DNA of 64,000 bases from an uncultured Sphingomonadaceae bacterium (GCA_947497085.1 CANMFE010000003.1:62001-126000); one strand, 5' to 3'; positions 22,027 to 31,057 are shown, counted from the first letter of the stretch. Numbers and translations: made by a program. Notes: generated by a model from the letters alone, not told the origin.

Positions 22027-22643
22027 GATACGCGGCTCTCACCGCTCACATCCACACCATATAATGCCTTTGCAAGCAGCCGCAGATATTCTTTCTGCGA
22101 TATTTCGCGTGCGCCCAGACTGGCCAGATGGTCCGTCATGAACTGGCAGTCGAGCAGTTCATAGCCGGCAAGCCGCATCGCGGCGACCAGCGCCGCCAAG
22201 GCCGCCTTGGACGCATCGGTCACCCGGCTGAACATGCTTTCTCCGCAAAACGCGCGGCCAATCGAAACACCGTAAAGGCCGCCCACCAACTCGCCATCCT
22301 GCCAGCATTCAATGCTGTGCGCATTGCCCTGCCGGTTAAGTTTTATATATGCGGCCTCAATGTCATGGTTGATCCAGGTTTCGGCGCGGTCCTTTGTCGC
22401 TGCACCGCTTGATGTTTCGGCGCAAGCGGCAATAACCTCGGCAAATGCCGCATCACAGGTAAATTCAAAACGGTCCTGCCGCAGTTTTTTTGTAAGTGAG
22501 CGAGAGAGATGGAAGCTCTCCAGCGGGAAAATCGCACGCAGTTGCGGCTCCACCCAGAAAATGTCCGGGTCATCCCGGCTGTCCGCCATCGGGAAAACGC
22601 CAATCGCATAGGCTTTTAGCAACAGATCAGTATCCAGCGTCAT
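21804..22643 (-). CDS. aat: Leucyl/phenylalanyl-tRNA--protein transferase
   Basis: 279 residues, longer than the usual 210-240. LLKAYAIGVFPMADSRDDPD, FWVEPQLRAIFPLE, NAHSIECWQDGELVGGLYGV and the terminal DCQFMTDHLASLGAREISQK are diagnostic. The enzyme adds Leu or Phe to N-terminal Lys/Arg for N-degron turnover. The start at MTLDTDLLLK is preferred over one 12 codons upstream. The C-terminal 70-odd residues lie beyond the normal family end and are antisense to the DUF2155 low-complexity tail, a 223-base convergent overlap. Confidence 0.93.
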   Translation of the reverse strand: MTLDTDLLLKAYAIGVFPMADSRDDPDIFWVEPQLRAIFPLESFHLSRSLTKKLRQDRFEFTCDAAFAEVIAACAETSSGAATKDRAETWINHDIEAAYIKLNRQGNAHSIECWQDGELVGGLYGVSIGRAFCGESMFSRVTDASKAALAALVAAMRLAGYELLDCQFMTDHLASLGAREISQKEYLRLLAKALYGVDVSGESRVSQPSGSAASDGVSSAGADGTGALEPLLPLPDALSALLDGAAAEGALPDAGRDLAGFGKSSSPGKRIVQSLTQTS

Positions 22644-22713
22644 GGGACGGACTATGATATGCCCTGCCCCACCGGGCAAGCTATTAGTGCATCACTGCCA
22701 ATTGCTTCAGGCC

Positions 22714-23076
22714 CTATTGCGCCACACCAAAACGCGCGATAATCAATTCCAGCACCGCCGGGCTGAGCAGGTTGGCAAAGGCGCAACCGACAATATTGTC
22801 GTCATTGCGCACAATTTCCGCCTGCAGCGCCGACAGACCCGGCAGGGTCAGCCAGCACCGCGTGCCGGGATGCATGCTGGTGAGCGCCTTGCATGCAAAA
22901 CCCGACAGCGACAGGTCAATCACATTGACCTGAAAGCCCTTGTCACCCGATGGCCGCAGCGTGGCTGGAATCGACAGCTTGATGCGCGGCGCGCTCCGGT
23001 CCTCCTGTGCCGCCGCCGCATAGCGGACCGGCGATGTATCTCCGGCGGGCATGTCATAATGGATATTATAGCTCAT
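22714..23076 (-). CDS. PilZ domain protein (probable c-di-GMP binder)
   Basis: 120 residues, essentially one PilZ domain. Both c-di-GMP signature elements are present: R27-S-A-P-R31 (RxxxR) and D54-L-S56-L-S-G59 (D/NxSxxG). AGGA lies 9 bases before this ATG; a longer in-frame start is less likely. It is a stand-alone PilZ, so it would act on a partner protein not identified here. Confidence 0.88.
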   Translation of the reverse strand: MSYNIHYDMPAGDTSPVRYAAAAQEDRSAPRIKLSIPATLRPSGDKGFQVNVIDLSLSGFACKALTSMHPGTRCWLTLPGLSALQAEIVRNDDNIVGCAFANLLSPAVLELIIARFGVAQ

Positions 23077-23271
23077 GGGCTGAAATCCTGAATTTGATCC
23101 TGAAACACAACAGGACTGGTTAAGAATATAGGCGCCGCCCCGGTTAAAGCCGTGTTGCAATATGCAGTTAACGCGAATACACCATATTTATGCGGATCAT
23201 GCTTGCTCTTCATGCCAAGTGCGGCTAATGGCGCATCTCACCCGCGCTATTGCGCGGACATGAATCGGCAC

Positions 23272-23347
23272 AGGGGTGTAGCTCAGTTGGTAGAGCATCG
23301 GTCTCCAAAACCGAGGGCCACGGGTTCGAATCCTGTCACCCCTGCCA
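23272..23347 (+). tRNA. tRNA-Trp (CCA anticodon)
   Basis: A full cloverleaf: acceptor AGGGGTG/CACCCCT, D-arm GCTC-AGTTGGTA-GAGC, anticodon stem TCGGT/ACCGA with loop CTCCAAA (anticodon CCA at 23305-23307), T-arm with GTTCGAATC, discriminator G and an encoded 3' CCA. 76 bases in all. The rest of the 23077-23506 gap shows no other feature. Confidence 0.98.
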
Positions 23348-23506
23348 TTTCAGACATATGTCCCACAATCTGCCGTCATCATGCGGGCAACAGCTGTATT
23401 ATATTTTTAACACACCCTTTCAATAGCCTTGAAAATTGGCTAAATTCCCTCCATCTATGTGGGGAAACAACACCGCCACGGGCGAGGGTATGGAGAGAAT
23501 AGAGAT

Positions 23507-24733
23507 ATGGCCACCGAAACCGCGACAAAATTCGCAACTGACACCGATGAATTGAAACTCGACGCGCCTTCACCGGTGCCTGCGGTCAAGCCGGAGAAAG
23601 CCGCTGGTCTGGTGCCCGTCACCGATGAGCAGAAAACCAAGCTCGACGAAAAAGTTGAAAGCTATATTGATGATCTTGTCGCACAGGATGTGAACAGCCC
23701 CGAATTTGGCAAGCGCGTCGATCAGCTCACCAATATGGGCCGCAAGGAAATCCAGGATGCGGCGGGCCAGTCCAACCGCTTCCTCGACCGTCCGGTGCGG
23801 GCGATGGATGAAAATAACGAGGTTGGCCAGGACCTGGCCGAACTGCGCCGTACGGTTGAGGATCTGGATCCTTCCAAGAAAGGCAATCTTCTGGCACCGC
23901 GCAAGCTGTTCGGCATTATCCCGTTCGGCAACAAGCTGCGCGGTTATTTTGACGGTTATAAAAGCGCGCAAAGCCATATCTCAACCATCCTTGCCCGGCT
24001 TGCAGGTGGCAAGGACGAGCTCTTGATGGACAATGCCGCGATTGATGTCGAACGGCAGAATCTATGGGGCGCGATGGGTCGTCTGGAACAGATGATCCAT
24101 GTGTCGAAAACGCTCGATAAGCGGCTGGAAGAAAAAGCCGCAGAGCTGGACAGCACGGACCCTGCCAAGGCAAAAGCACTGCGCGAAACCGCACTGTTTT
24201 ATGTGCGTCAGCGCACGCAGGACCTGCTCACGCAAATGGCGGTGACAGTGCAAGGCTATCTGGCGCTTGATCTGGTCAAGAAAAACAATGTTGAGCTGGT
24301 CAAGGGCGTGGACCGCGCCAGCACCACCACGGTAGGCGCACTGCGCACTGCGGTGACTGTGGCACAGGCGTTGGTGGGGCAAAAACTTGTACTCGACCAG
24401 ATTACCGCGCTCAACACCACCACCGCGAACATTATTGATGGCACCGGCACCATGCTGAAAGAGCAGACCGGGCGGATCCACGAACAGGCCGCGTCCTCGA
24501 CCATCCCGCTCGAAACATTGCAGCGCGCGTTTCAGAATATCTATGACACCATGGACAATATTGACGAGTTCAAACTCAAAGCGCTCGACAGCATGAAACA
24601 GACGGTCGACACTTTGTCGGACGAAGTCGAAAAATCCAAAGGCTATATCGCCCGCGCGGAAGGCGCGGAGCAGGCCAAACTGGACGCGAAAAGCGAAGAA
24701 AAATCGATCCTGACTTCGCTTGCGGAGGAATAA
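23507..24733 (+). CDS. TelA-family (toxic anion resistance) protein
   Basis: 408 residues, mostly helical. The TelA/KlaA family core includes RVDQLTNMGRKEIQDAAGQS, LFGIIPFGNKLRGYFDGYKS and LAVTVQ-type helices, ending with QTVDTLSDEVEKSKGYIARA. The family was linked to tellurite resistance and, in Gram-positives, to cell-envelope stress. GGAGAG lies about 9 bases before the ATG at MATETATK. It forms an operon with the XpaC-like gene that follows. Confidence 0.9.
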   Translation: MATETATKFATDTDELKLDAPSPVPAVKPEKAAGLVPVTDEQKTKLDEKVESYIDDLVAQDVNSPEFGKRVDQLTNMGRKEIQDAAGQSNRFLDRPVRAMDENNEVGQDLAELRRTVEDLDPSKKGNLLAPRKLFGIIPFGNKLRGYFDGYKSAQSHISTILARLAGGKDELLMDNAAIDVERQNLWGAMGRLEQMIHVSKTLDKRLEEKAAELDSTDPAKAKALRETALFYVRQRTQDLLTQMAVTVQGYLALDLVKKNNVELVKGVDRASTTTVGALRTAVTVAQALVGQKLVLDQITALNTTTANIIDGTGTMLKEQTGRIHEQAASSTIPLETLQRAFQNIYDTMDNIDEFKLKALDSMKQTVDTLSDEVEKSKGYIARAEGAEQAKLDAKSEEKSILTSLAEE

Positions 24734-24823
24734 GCGCAAACCACTATACTGTTAGCGCTGAACCACTAACGCTGAGCAATGAATAGACCGCCACCCTGGG
24801 CAAGGGGTATGGAGAATGAACAA

Positions 24824-25543
24824 GTGAATACGGCAAATCAGTCTGACCAGATCATGTATGAAGCGAAACAGGCGCTTTCGCGGCAGGTGCAGAACCGGTC
24901 GATCGGCATGAAGTCGCGGGCGCTCAAACGCACCCATTTCTGGAAAAAACTGGGTCGTATGGCGATTGCTACCGGTGCGATTCTGGTTGGCGCGGGCGTC
25001 ATCGGTACTATCATCAACGGTCTTGGTTTTGCCGGCGTGATGGCCACTGGGCTGGCAGTTGCAGCCGCGCTATATGTTTTTGCCAACTATCCCAAAATGA
25101 AAGTGCCGCGCGCGGAAAATCTGTCGCGCGAAAAACTCGACGTGCTGGCAGGCAAGACCGAAATCTGGCTTGAGGCGCAGCGTCCGGCACTCCCCGCACC
25201 TGCCGCCAAGCTGGTCGATGGTATTGGCGTACAGCTCGACGCATTGGCCCCGCAGTTGCAGCGGCTTGATGAGCGTGAACCCGCCGCCATGGAAGTGCGC
25301 AAGCTGGTTGGGGAACACCTGCCCGAGCTTATCACCGGTTTCCGCCGTATTCCGCCGCACCTTCAGAAAGAAGAGCGTAATGGCCGGACACCCGAAGAAC
25401 AGCTGGTCGGTGGGCTCAAGACAATTGAACAGGAAATAGACAGCATGACGCGCAAAATCGCCAACGGTGAACTCGACCAACTGGCGGTCCGCGAACGCTA
25501 TCTAGAACTGAAATATCACGGTGCAGAGGATACAGCGAACTGA
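24824..25543 (+). CDS. XpaC-like membrane protein, partner of TelA
   Basis: About 239 residues with one or two close hydrophobic segments (MAIATGAILVGAGVIGTIIN and the next 30 residues) and a helical cytoplasmic part ending QLAVRERYLELKYHG. This matches the 5-bromo-4-chloroindolyl phosphate hydrolysis (XpaC) family that travels with TelA. I favour the GTG here because GGAGAA lies 7 bases upstream in a leader copied from that of telA; ATG codons at 24779 and 24809 are alternatives without a good site. Confidence 0.75.
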   Translation: MNTANQSDQIMYEAKQALSRQVQNRSIGMKSRALKRTHFWKKLGRMAIATGAILVGAGVIGTIINGLGFAGVMATGLAVAAALYVFANYPKMKVPRAENLSREKLDVLAGKTEIWLEAQRPALPAPAAKLVDGIGVQLDALAPQLQRLDEREPAAMEVRKLVGEHLPELITGFRRIPPHLQKEERNGRTPEEQLVGGLKTIEQEIDSMTRKIANGELDQLAVRERYLELKYHGAEDTAN

Positions 25544-25981
25544 TCAGGCGCTGATGGCTTCAAGCCGGGCCATAAATCTGTTTCTTTCGGGCAGAATATC
25601 GGCGAGGCTGTAGCTGTCGAGCCGCTTTAGAAAATCGGAAAGCGCCGCCGACAAGGCACCCTGCAAGCCGCATACACCCGCTACAGGGCATGTATTTTCC
25701 GCCATATCGAAACATTCTACGAAACCGTCCAGGCTTTCCATCGTACGCACCACTTTGCCAACATTAATGTCGCGCGGTGAGTGCGCAAGCGTCAGGCCTC
25801 CGCCCCGTCCACGCTTGGCATTGACCAGCCCCATATGAACTAGCCCGCCCGTCACTTTAACCAGGTGATTGCGTGAAATGCCATAATGTGCCGCGATTTC
25901 ATCAATTGAAAGCTGCTCCCCGCGTGCAGCAAGCAACATTAACATGCGCAGGGCATAATCGGTATGCAGGTTCAGTCTCAT
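25544..25981 (-). CDS. nsrR: Rrf2-family regulator, NsrR-type nitric-oxide sensor
   Basis: 145 residues. The winged HTH reads MRLNLHTDYALRMLMLLAAR and IDEIAAHYGISRNHLVKVTG. Three cysteines at 90, 98 and 104 match the Fe-S ligands of NsrR. NsrR represses NO-detoxification genes until NO damages the cluster. The start 7 codons into the open frame matches the family. It is divergent from a globin gene, with two NsrR-like sites between them. Confidence 0.88.
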   Translation of the reverse strand: MRLNLHTDYALRMLMLLAARGEQLSIDEIAAHYGISRNHLVKVTGGLVHMGLVNAKRGRGGGLTLAHSPRDINVGKVVRTMESLDGFVECFDMAENTCPVAGVCGLQGALSAALSDFLKRLDSYSLADILPERNRFMARLEAISA

Positions 25982-25983
25982 AA

Positions 25984-26006
25984 AAGATATATACCATATC
26001 AATCTT
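25984..26006. promoter_or_regulatory. NsrR-like operator 1
   Basis: A 23-base site with arms AAGATATATA and TATCAATCTT fits the NsrR consensus (AAGATGCATTT and its mirror) in its outer AAGAT/ATCTT pairs. It starts 3 bases upstream of the nsrR ATG, a position suited to autorepression. Confidence 0.65.
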
Positions 26007-26025
26007 TAATTGACAGCATTTATAA

Positions 26026-26048
26026 AAGATATATATGGAATGCATCTT
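26026..26048. promoter_or_regulatory. NsrR-like operator 2
   Basis: A 23-base site with arms AAGATATATAT and GAATGCATCTT; the right arm matches the NsrR consensus half site. It ends 6 bases before the first possible globin ATG, so the globin mRNA would be nearly leaderless or the later ATG (26067) would be used. Its centre is 42 bases from that of operator 1. Confidence 0.75.
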
Positions 26049-26054
26049 TTATAA

Positions 26055-26567
26055 ATGAGTCGCTTTATGCCTTCCGATGAACCCAAAGAAAAGAAAACTG
26101 TCACACCCACGCAAGGCGCACAAGACCATGCTACCAAGGCCCGGTTGCAAAAGCGCCTGGCCGCCGAAGCGATTGGTATTGATACCGCTTTCATCTCGGC
26201 ACTGGTGGAAAATTTCTATGCCGCCATTCAGCGGGATGAGATGCTGGGCCCTATTTTTGCGCAAAAAATCCATGATTGGCCGCACCATCTTGCTCGCATG
26301 AAGAATTTTTGGGCATCCGTGTTGCACAATAGCGGTACGTTTTCGGGCAATCCAATGGTCAAGCACCTTGCCATTCCAGGTCTGGATCAGACGCATTTTG
26401 CGCATTGGCTGGACCTATTCCGCAAAACGTTGACGGACATACATGCCTCCCCTGATGCAGCAGAGCATGTGCATGAACGCGCTCGCATGATCGCCAACAG
26501 TCTGATGAATGGCATCGCCATACAGCGCGACGGATTAACCGGCGCGCGCAATGTAAAGGAGTTTTGA
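26055..26567 (+). CDS. Group III truncated hemoglobin
   Basis: 170 residues. The globin core shows ISALVENFYAAIQRDEMLGP, IFAQKIHDWPHHLARMKNFW and SGNPMVKHLAIPGLDQTHFA, with the proximal histidine expected in the MVKH segment, as in group III truncated globins. These bind O2 or NO and are linked to nitrosative stress. It has an N-terminal basic/polar extension of about 30 residues. First gene of the likely NsrR-controlled operon. Confidence 0.88.
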   Translation: MSRFMPSDEPKEKKTVTPTQGAQDHATKARLQKRLAAEAIGIDTAFISALVENFYAAIQRDEMLGPIFAQKIHDWPHHLARMKNFWASVLHNSGTFSGNPMVKHLAIPGLDQTHFAHWLDLFRKTLTDIHASPDAAEHVHERARMIANSLMNGIAIQRDGLTGARNVKEF

Positions 26568-26568
26568 T

Positions 26569-26997
26569 ATGTTGCAGGAACTCGATATCCACGCTCTGGC
26601 CGAATGCGGATACGAATTGCCGGAAGCTAGCTGGACGCAAAAAACCGAATTTCATTCCGAACATAGCCGGTTTGAGTATCCGTTTTGGATATGGGGGCTT
26701 ATGTTCGCCGCATATGCGGTGTTTTTTATCGCTATCGCTTTTGCCACAGCGCGCGATACAGAAACAGTTTTCATGATTGCAATCAGTATTGCCTATACGG
26801 TCATGTATTTTGGCACAGCTACCGTTCTTGTGAATATCAATGTGTCACAACGCGGTAAAACAGTATTGCGGCAACAGATCATCGAAACATGGACAGGACC
26901 GCTTTCGGTAACAGCCGCCGCAGTACAGATATTGACTGTCCCCGCCATGCTTGCCCTATTCGGGGTCAGCATTGCCATCATTCGTGGAGCAGCATGA
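26569..26997 (+). CDS. Membrane protein of unknown function in the NsrR module
   Basis: 142 residues with three or four predicted membrane spans (about 40-60, 66-86, 112-138) and a polar N-terminus. I recognise no family. It starts 1 base after the globin stop and ends 1 base before the cupin start, so it is part of the same transcript and probably of the nitric-oxide response. Confidence 0.72.
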   Translation: MLQELDIHALAECGYELPEASWTQKTEFHSEHSRFEYPFWIWGLMFAAYAVFFIAIAFATARDTETVFMIAISIAYTVMYFGTATVLVNINVSQRGKTVLRQQIIETWTGPLSVTAAAVQILTVPAMLALFGVSIAIIRGAA

Positions 26998-26998
26998 T

Positions 26999-27301
26999 AT
27001 GTCCCTCTTTCACGACACCGGCAAGCCGCTGCCTGAAAACGCCAATTGCTATCGCAGCATCGGGCCGTTTGCCCGGCATCTTATACCGGCACCGCTGCTT
27101 TCCAGTCACAACCTGAAGCATAATTGCTGGGCAATATTGACGGTACATAGCGGTGACATTGACTTTGTTTGGGATGACGGCACTGCGCCGCGTGCGCTCA
27201 CACAAGGTGATGCCATCGTTATTCCACCAGAGGTAATGCACCATCTTAAAGCCGAAAAGGACGTGGAAATCGAGATCGCGTTCTATAACCACGCGGGATG
27301 A
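26999..27301 (+). CDS. DUF1971-type cupin protein
   Basis: 100 residues, a single small beta-barrel. The pattern PLPENANCYRSIGPFARHLI, HNLKHNCWAILTVHSG and AIVIPPEVMHHLKAEKDVEI fits DUF1971, which is often found near globins and NO genes. GGAG lies about 11 bases upstream. Downstream, 27302-27444 holds only an ATTCCCG-N6-CGGGAAT-like inverted repeat (27351-27367) of the family seen later. Confidence 0.82.
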   Translation: MSLFHDTGKPLPENANCYRSIGPFARHLIPAPLLSSHNLKHNCWAILTVHSGDIDFVWDDGTAPRALTQGDAIVIPPEVMHHLKAEKDVEIEIAFYNHAG

Positions 27302-27444
27302 AGGGGTTGGGGCTCCTTGGCATAATTATCACCCAGCGTGGGCTGGATTCCCGTCTCTGCGGGAATGAAGGTGAAGGTAACCGAGACCATGCGGATTAGG
27401 CGAGAACATAATCGTTCCCGCCCATGATAACCAAAAAACTGCGT

Positions 27445-29517
27445 TTATTCCGCTTTTTCCTTCTTTGTACCCGCAAAACCTTCGGGCAGGTCAAACCGCG
27501 CCGGCGGCATCTTGCTGCCCGAACCTTTCAGGTAAGTATCCATCCAGCGCATCATGCGGACATTATAGTCATATTGCGCCGCAGCCTTGCGGTTGCCATG
27601 GCCTTCACCGGGATAGAGTACGAGACGTACCGGCGTGTCTGGCTGACGCACCTTGATATTGCGGTACAGCTCATAACTCTGGCTTGGTGCAACACGCGTG
27701 TCATCCTCACCGTGCAGGATCAGGATTGGCGTTTTCGCCTTGTCGACATGATAGATCGGGCTGCGTTCCAGCATACCCTGCCAGTTTTCCCACGGCCATT
27801 TGCGTGAGTGCACCAGGAACATTTCATTGGGAATGTCGGTCGTGCCAAATTTGGAAATCTGGTTGGAAATGCCGACAAACATTACGCTCGCGGCAAAATG
27901 CTCGCTCAGCGCGGTTGCGCCCCAGGCCGAGGCATAGCCGCCATAGGAACCACCGGTAATGCCCACCTTGTCCTTGTTGGTCAGGCCCATGTCGGACAAC
28001 GCACCAATCGCATCGACAAGGTCATTAAACTCCTTGCCCGCATAGTCATTCTGGTGCTGTTTGGAAAAGGCCGTGCCATAGGCGGTCGAGCCGCGATAAT
28101 TGGGCAGAAATACGGTATAGCCCTTGCCGGCCGCAACCTGACCAGGGCCGCCATAATTGGTGACCCAGCCATTGGATTCATGCGCCTCAGGACCGCCATG
28201 CACGTCGAAAATAGTGGGCGCACCGCCCGAGGGGGCACCGCCCACCGGTTCGACCAGCACGCCTTCGACTTCCTGTCCGTCGCGCGCCGTGTACCGGATG
28301 GTCCGCTGCCGCCCCAAATCGATTTGCGACAGCCAGGGATTATGGCTGGTCCAGCGCGTGAACTTGCCGCGCTCCAGCAGGAATGCCTCACGCGGGTGCT
28401 GCGGCGTATCCGCGATCGCGGCGAGCTTGCCGCCGCCCGCATCAATGCTGCGCAATATCAGCGCGCCGGGATCTATGGTCTCGCGCAACTGCCCCGCTGC
28501 ATTATAGAAACGCAGCTCGCTTTGCGCGCCGACATGCATTGCCACGGCCAGCCTTCCGTCACCCATCCATTCCGTGTCAACCGCAGCGTTTGCCTGCCCT
28601 TCGGTCACGGCACGAAACGCGCCATTTGCCGTATCGACCATGTAAAGCGTGGTCGCCGCCGGATCATTTTTGTCCACCGCCGCAACCAGCGACAATGTGC
28701 CGCCATCGGGCGAGATTTCAAAATCACCGATCTTGCCCGGCGTTGCCACCACGGCACGGCGGTTTCCATTGGCTGTGTTGATAATATGCACGCGGGTGGA
28801 TGTCAGGCTGTCATCCACCTGCGTTGTCGGTGCGGACGCCACGGCAAGCCACCGGCCATCAGGCGATACGCGCATATCGCTCACTTCGCCTTCGACATTT
28901 ATGGCACGTGGCTCGGCTCCTTCGGCCGCCATTATATCGGCGGCAAAAAGCCGGGCGAAATTCTGTTCTTCTTCATAGATAACAGCGTTGAAGCCCGCCT
29001 TGCTTTCGGTTTTGCGTTTCTTGTCCTCTGCCGCGCCAGAACGCAGGTAGATCGTGCGCGAATCCGGTGCCCAGGCATAATCCGATACGCTCGCGTCCTT
29101 TATACCGGCCAGCTTGCGGTGACCGCCGCCGTCGACAGGAATGCCATAGACCGCAGTTTTTGCATCATCACCATCCGGTTTCCATAAAAAGCTGATCATC
29201 CGGCCATCGGGCGAATAGGCAAGGCTGCGCACATTCATGTCTTCGGGCAGGAAAGAGCGCGCCGTATTGGCACCGCCGGAACGCACAGAGGCAACATACA
29301 TGGTGCGTTCGGCAGGACCGTTTTCCGCGCCCTTTGCTATATCGGGCGCCTTGGACACGCCAATCGCCATTTGCGACCCATCCGCGGCAATGGCGATTTC
29401 CGCCACCTGTTCCACTTTCAACACGTCTTCCGGTGTCATCGGCCGCGCCAGTGCAGGCGTGGCGGCAATCATGGCTGGAATAGCGGCCATGGCCGCAAAA
29501 ATGGCGTGATGCTTCAT
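27445..29517 (-). CDS. S9-family serine peptidase (prolyl oligopeptidase-like)
   Basis: 690 residues, exported (signal MKHHAIFAAMAAIPAMIAAT, cleavage near PALARP). The N-terminal half is a beta-propeller with repeated SPDGRWLAVAS-like blades; the C-terminal alpha/beta-hydrolase carries the triad Ser524 (GGSYGGYA), Asp605/606 (HGEDDTRV) and His640 (GEGHG). This fits the dipeptidyl/acylaminoacyl-peptidase branch of S9, acting in the periplasm on short peptides. It appears to be a single-gene unit. Confidence 0.93.
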   Translation of the reverse strand: MKHHAIFAAMAAIPAMIAATPALARPMTPEDVLKVEQVAEIAIAADGSQMAIGVSKAPDIAKGAENGPAERTMYVASVRSGGANTARSFLPEDMNVRSLAYSPDGRMISFLWKPDGDDAKTAVYGIPVDGGGHRKLAGIKDASVSDYAWAPDSRTIYLRSGAAEDKKRKTESKAGFNAVIYEEEQNFARLFAADIMAAEGAEPRAINVEGEVSDMRVSPDGRWLAVASAPTTQVDDSLTSTRVHIINTANGNRRAVVATPGKIGDFEISPDGGTLSLVAAVDKNDPAATTLYMVDTANGAFRAVTEGQANAAVDTEWMGDGRLAVAMHVGAQSELRFYNAAGQLRETIDPGALILRSIDAGGGKLAAIADTPQHPREAFLLERGKFTRWTSHNPWLSQIDLGRQRTIRYTARDGQEVEGVLVEPVGGAPSGGAPTIFDVHGGPEAHESNGWVTNYGGPGQVAAGKGYTVFLPNYRGSTAYGTAFSKQHQNDYAGKEFNDLVDAIGALSDMGLTNKDKVGITGGSYGGYASAWGATALSEHFAASVMFVGISNQISKFGTTDIPNEMFLVHSRKWPWENWQGMLERSPIYHVDKAKTPILILHGEDDTRVAPSQSYELYRNIKVRQPDTPVRLVLYPGEGHGNRKAAAQYDYNVRMMRWMDTYLKGSGSKMPPARFDLPEGFAGTKKEKAE

Positions 29518-29648
29518 ATAAACTCCCCTAATATATTTGCCGGAAAGCTAGTGCACCGCCGCGATATGCGCAATAGCGTATCTTGGGAGATTGGCTGCAC
29601 AATGCGTGTATTTGCCAGATCAGCCCGTCATGCCCCACGGAAGCGTTA

Positions 29649-29686
29649 CCTTTATCTTAGCATTTTGCCTTTATCTTAATATTTTG
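29649..29686. repeat. Two tandem 19-base repeats upstream of a lipoprotein gene
   Basis: CCTTTATCTTAGCATTTTG is followed directly by CCTTTATCTTAATATTTTG, 17 of 19 identical. They lie 57 bases before the next gene's start codon and could be a double regulator site or promoter elements. Confidence 0.6.
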
Positions 29687-29742
29687 AATGTAAGCAGGGA
29701 TTTGCAGGATCGCGTCTTGCACAGCCATTCATGGAGGATGAC

Positions 29743-30279
29743 ATGCGGCAACACATGATTTTTTGTTCTGCAGCCTTTACGGCGTTACTGGCCGGGTGCA
29801 GCGCCATGGGCAGTTCCAACCCCGAAGATATGGTCGGTGAGCTTGGCGCGGGATATTATGAACAGGATATCAGCGTGCCGTCACTCACTGTCTCGACAAT
29901 GGCCTCAGGCCAGACAGAAATGGCAAGGGAAATCCTGCAACAGGAAGTGCGCAGGTCTTCGGGCATTGAAAAGATAAAAAACTTCTGCGTCGCCACCGAT
30001 CAGCCGCAGATGATCGATATGGGGGATTTTGTTAAAAAACTCTCTCGCGGCGTTGCGATGCAGTGCGAAATTGTTGCGCGCGAAAAGAACGGAGCCAATT
30101 TCAACCACGAACTGTCCTGCACCGATAGCAAAGGCGATATTACCTCGCTTGATATGCATGGCACAAAGCGTGATGACGGATATTCCGTGTCAGTACGCAT
30201 CAGCAAATATGAAGAAGCGATACAGGACAATCTTCACTTTATCGTCCGGCAAACTGTCCAGAAAATCGGCGAATGCTGA
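29743..30279 (+). CDS. Lipoprotein of unknown function (DUF3617-like)
   Basis: 178 residues starting at MRQHMIFCSAAFTALLAGCS, a lipoprotein signal with lipobox LAGC. GGAGG lies 5 bases before this ATG, which selects it over one four codons upstream. The mature part has paired cysteines (NFCVAT...MQCEIV...LSCTDS) and an alternating beta pattern that resembles the DUF3617 family. That match is tentative. Confidence 0.75.
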   Translation: MRQHMIFCSAAFTALLAGCSAMGSSNPEDMVGELGAGYYEQDISVPSLTVSTMASGQTEMAREILQQEVRRSSGIEKIKNFCVATDQPQMIDMGDFVKKLSRGVAMQCEIVAREKNGANFNHELSCTDSKGDITSLDMHGTKRDDGYSVSVRISKYEEAIQDNLHFIVRQTVQKIGEC

Positions 30280-30403
30280 TAAAAAAATCGTACATCGCCG
30301 CGCGAAAATCGACATCGCATATCTTGAAATAGCGCCATGTTAATCCCATATTCATATAGACGGCAGGCGCAATATAGCCGCTGTTTAGAGAGGGTTATAA
30401 CGC

Positions 30404-31057
30404 GTGTTCGATTTCTGGCTACTTGATGAAAACCTGATTTTCACCGGGGCGTTACTGTTGATGATTGCGCTAGGCGTGCTGCAGGCTATCGGCCTGGGCG
30501 ACCTCAGTCCCGATTTGGATGTCGATCTGGACATTGATATGGACATGGACGCAGATTTTGATGCGGGCGGTCCTGCCGATGGTCTGCTCGCGATGCTAGG
30601 CCTGGGCCGGCTACCGCTCATGATGCTGCTGGTGCTGTTCCTGGCATTATTCGGTATGATTGGCCTGGCCGGGCAGCAGTTTATCGAAACACTGACAGGG
30701 TCACTGCTCAGCCCCTGGCTCGCCGCGCCTATTGCCGCGGTCACCGCGCTCCCGCTTACAGGATTGTTGTCGCGGCCCTTGTCGCGCATCATTCCGCAGG
30801 ATGAAACGACTGCGGTCAATATCGGATCGCTGGTTGGCCGCTTTGCCACTGTGCATACCGGCCGCGCCGAAACAGGGTCACCTGCACGCGCCAAGGTCAC
30901 CGATATACACGGGCACAACCATTATATCATGGTCGAGCCCGACAATGCGGGGCAGATATTGCACGAGGGAGAGAAAATCCTCCTCGTCCGCCGTGAAAAC
31001 CGCATATTTAAAGCCATCTCGCATGGGGATTCCCATGTGCCAAAACTGGGCAGCTGA
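30404..31057 (+). CDS. YqiJ-like inner-membrane protein with OB-fold C-terminus
   Basis: 217 residues starting at GTG (GAGAGGG about 10 bases upstream). There are three membrane spans (about 10-30, 70-93, 103-125) with a striking Asp-rich segment between the first two (LDVDLDIDMDMDADFDAGG), then a cytoplasmic NfeD/YqiJ-type OB domain (about 130-217). The following gene encodes a YqiK-type flotillin, the usual partner. Confidence 0.85.
   Translation: MFDFWLLDENLIFTGALLLMIALGVLQAIGLGDLSPDLDVDLDIDMDMDADFDAGGPADGLLAMLGLGRLPLMMLLVLFLALFGMIGLAGQQFIETLTGSLLSPWLAAPIAAVTALPLTGLLSRPLSRIIPQDETTAVNIGSLVGRFATVHTGRAETGSPARAKVTDIHGHNHYIMVEPDNAGQILHEGEKILLVRRENRIFKAISHGDSHVPKLGS

Noticed and set aside
27808..29187. 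A 459-codon plus-strand frame opposite the S9 peptidase
   Set aside because: Lies wholly antisense to a peptidase gene with an intact signal peptide and catalytic triad; its protein is Arg/Gly/His-rich without domains.
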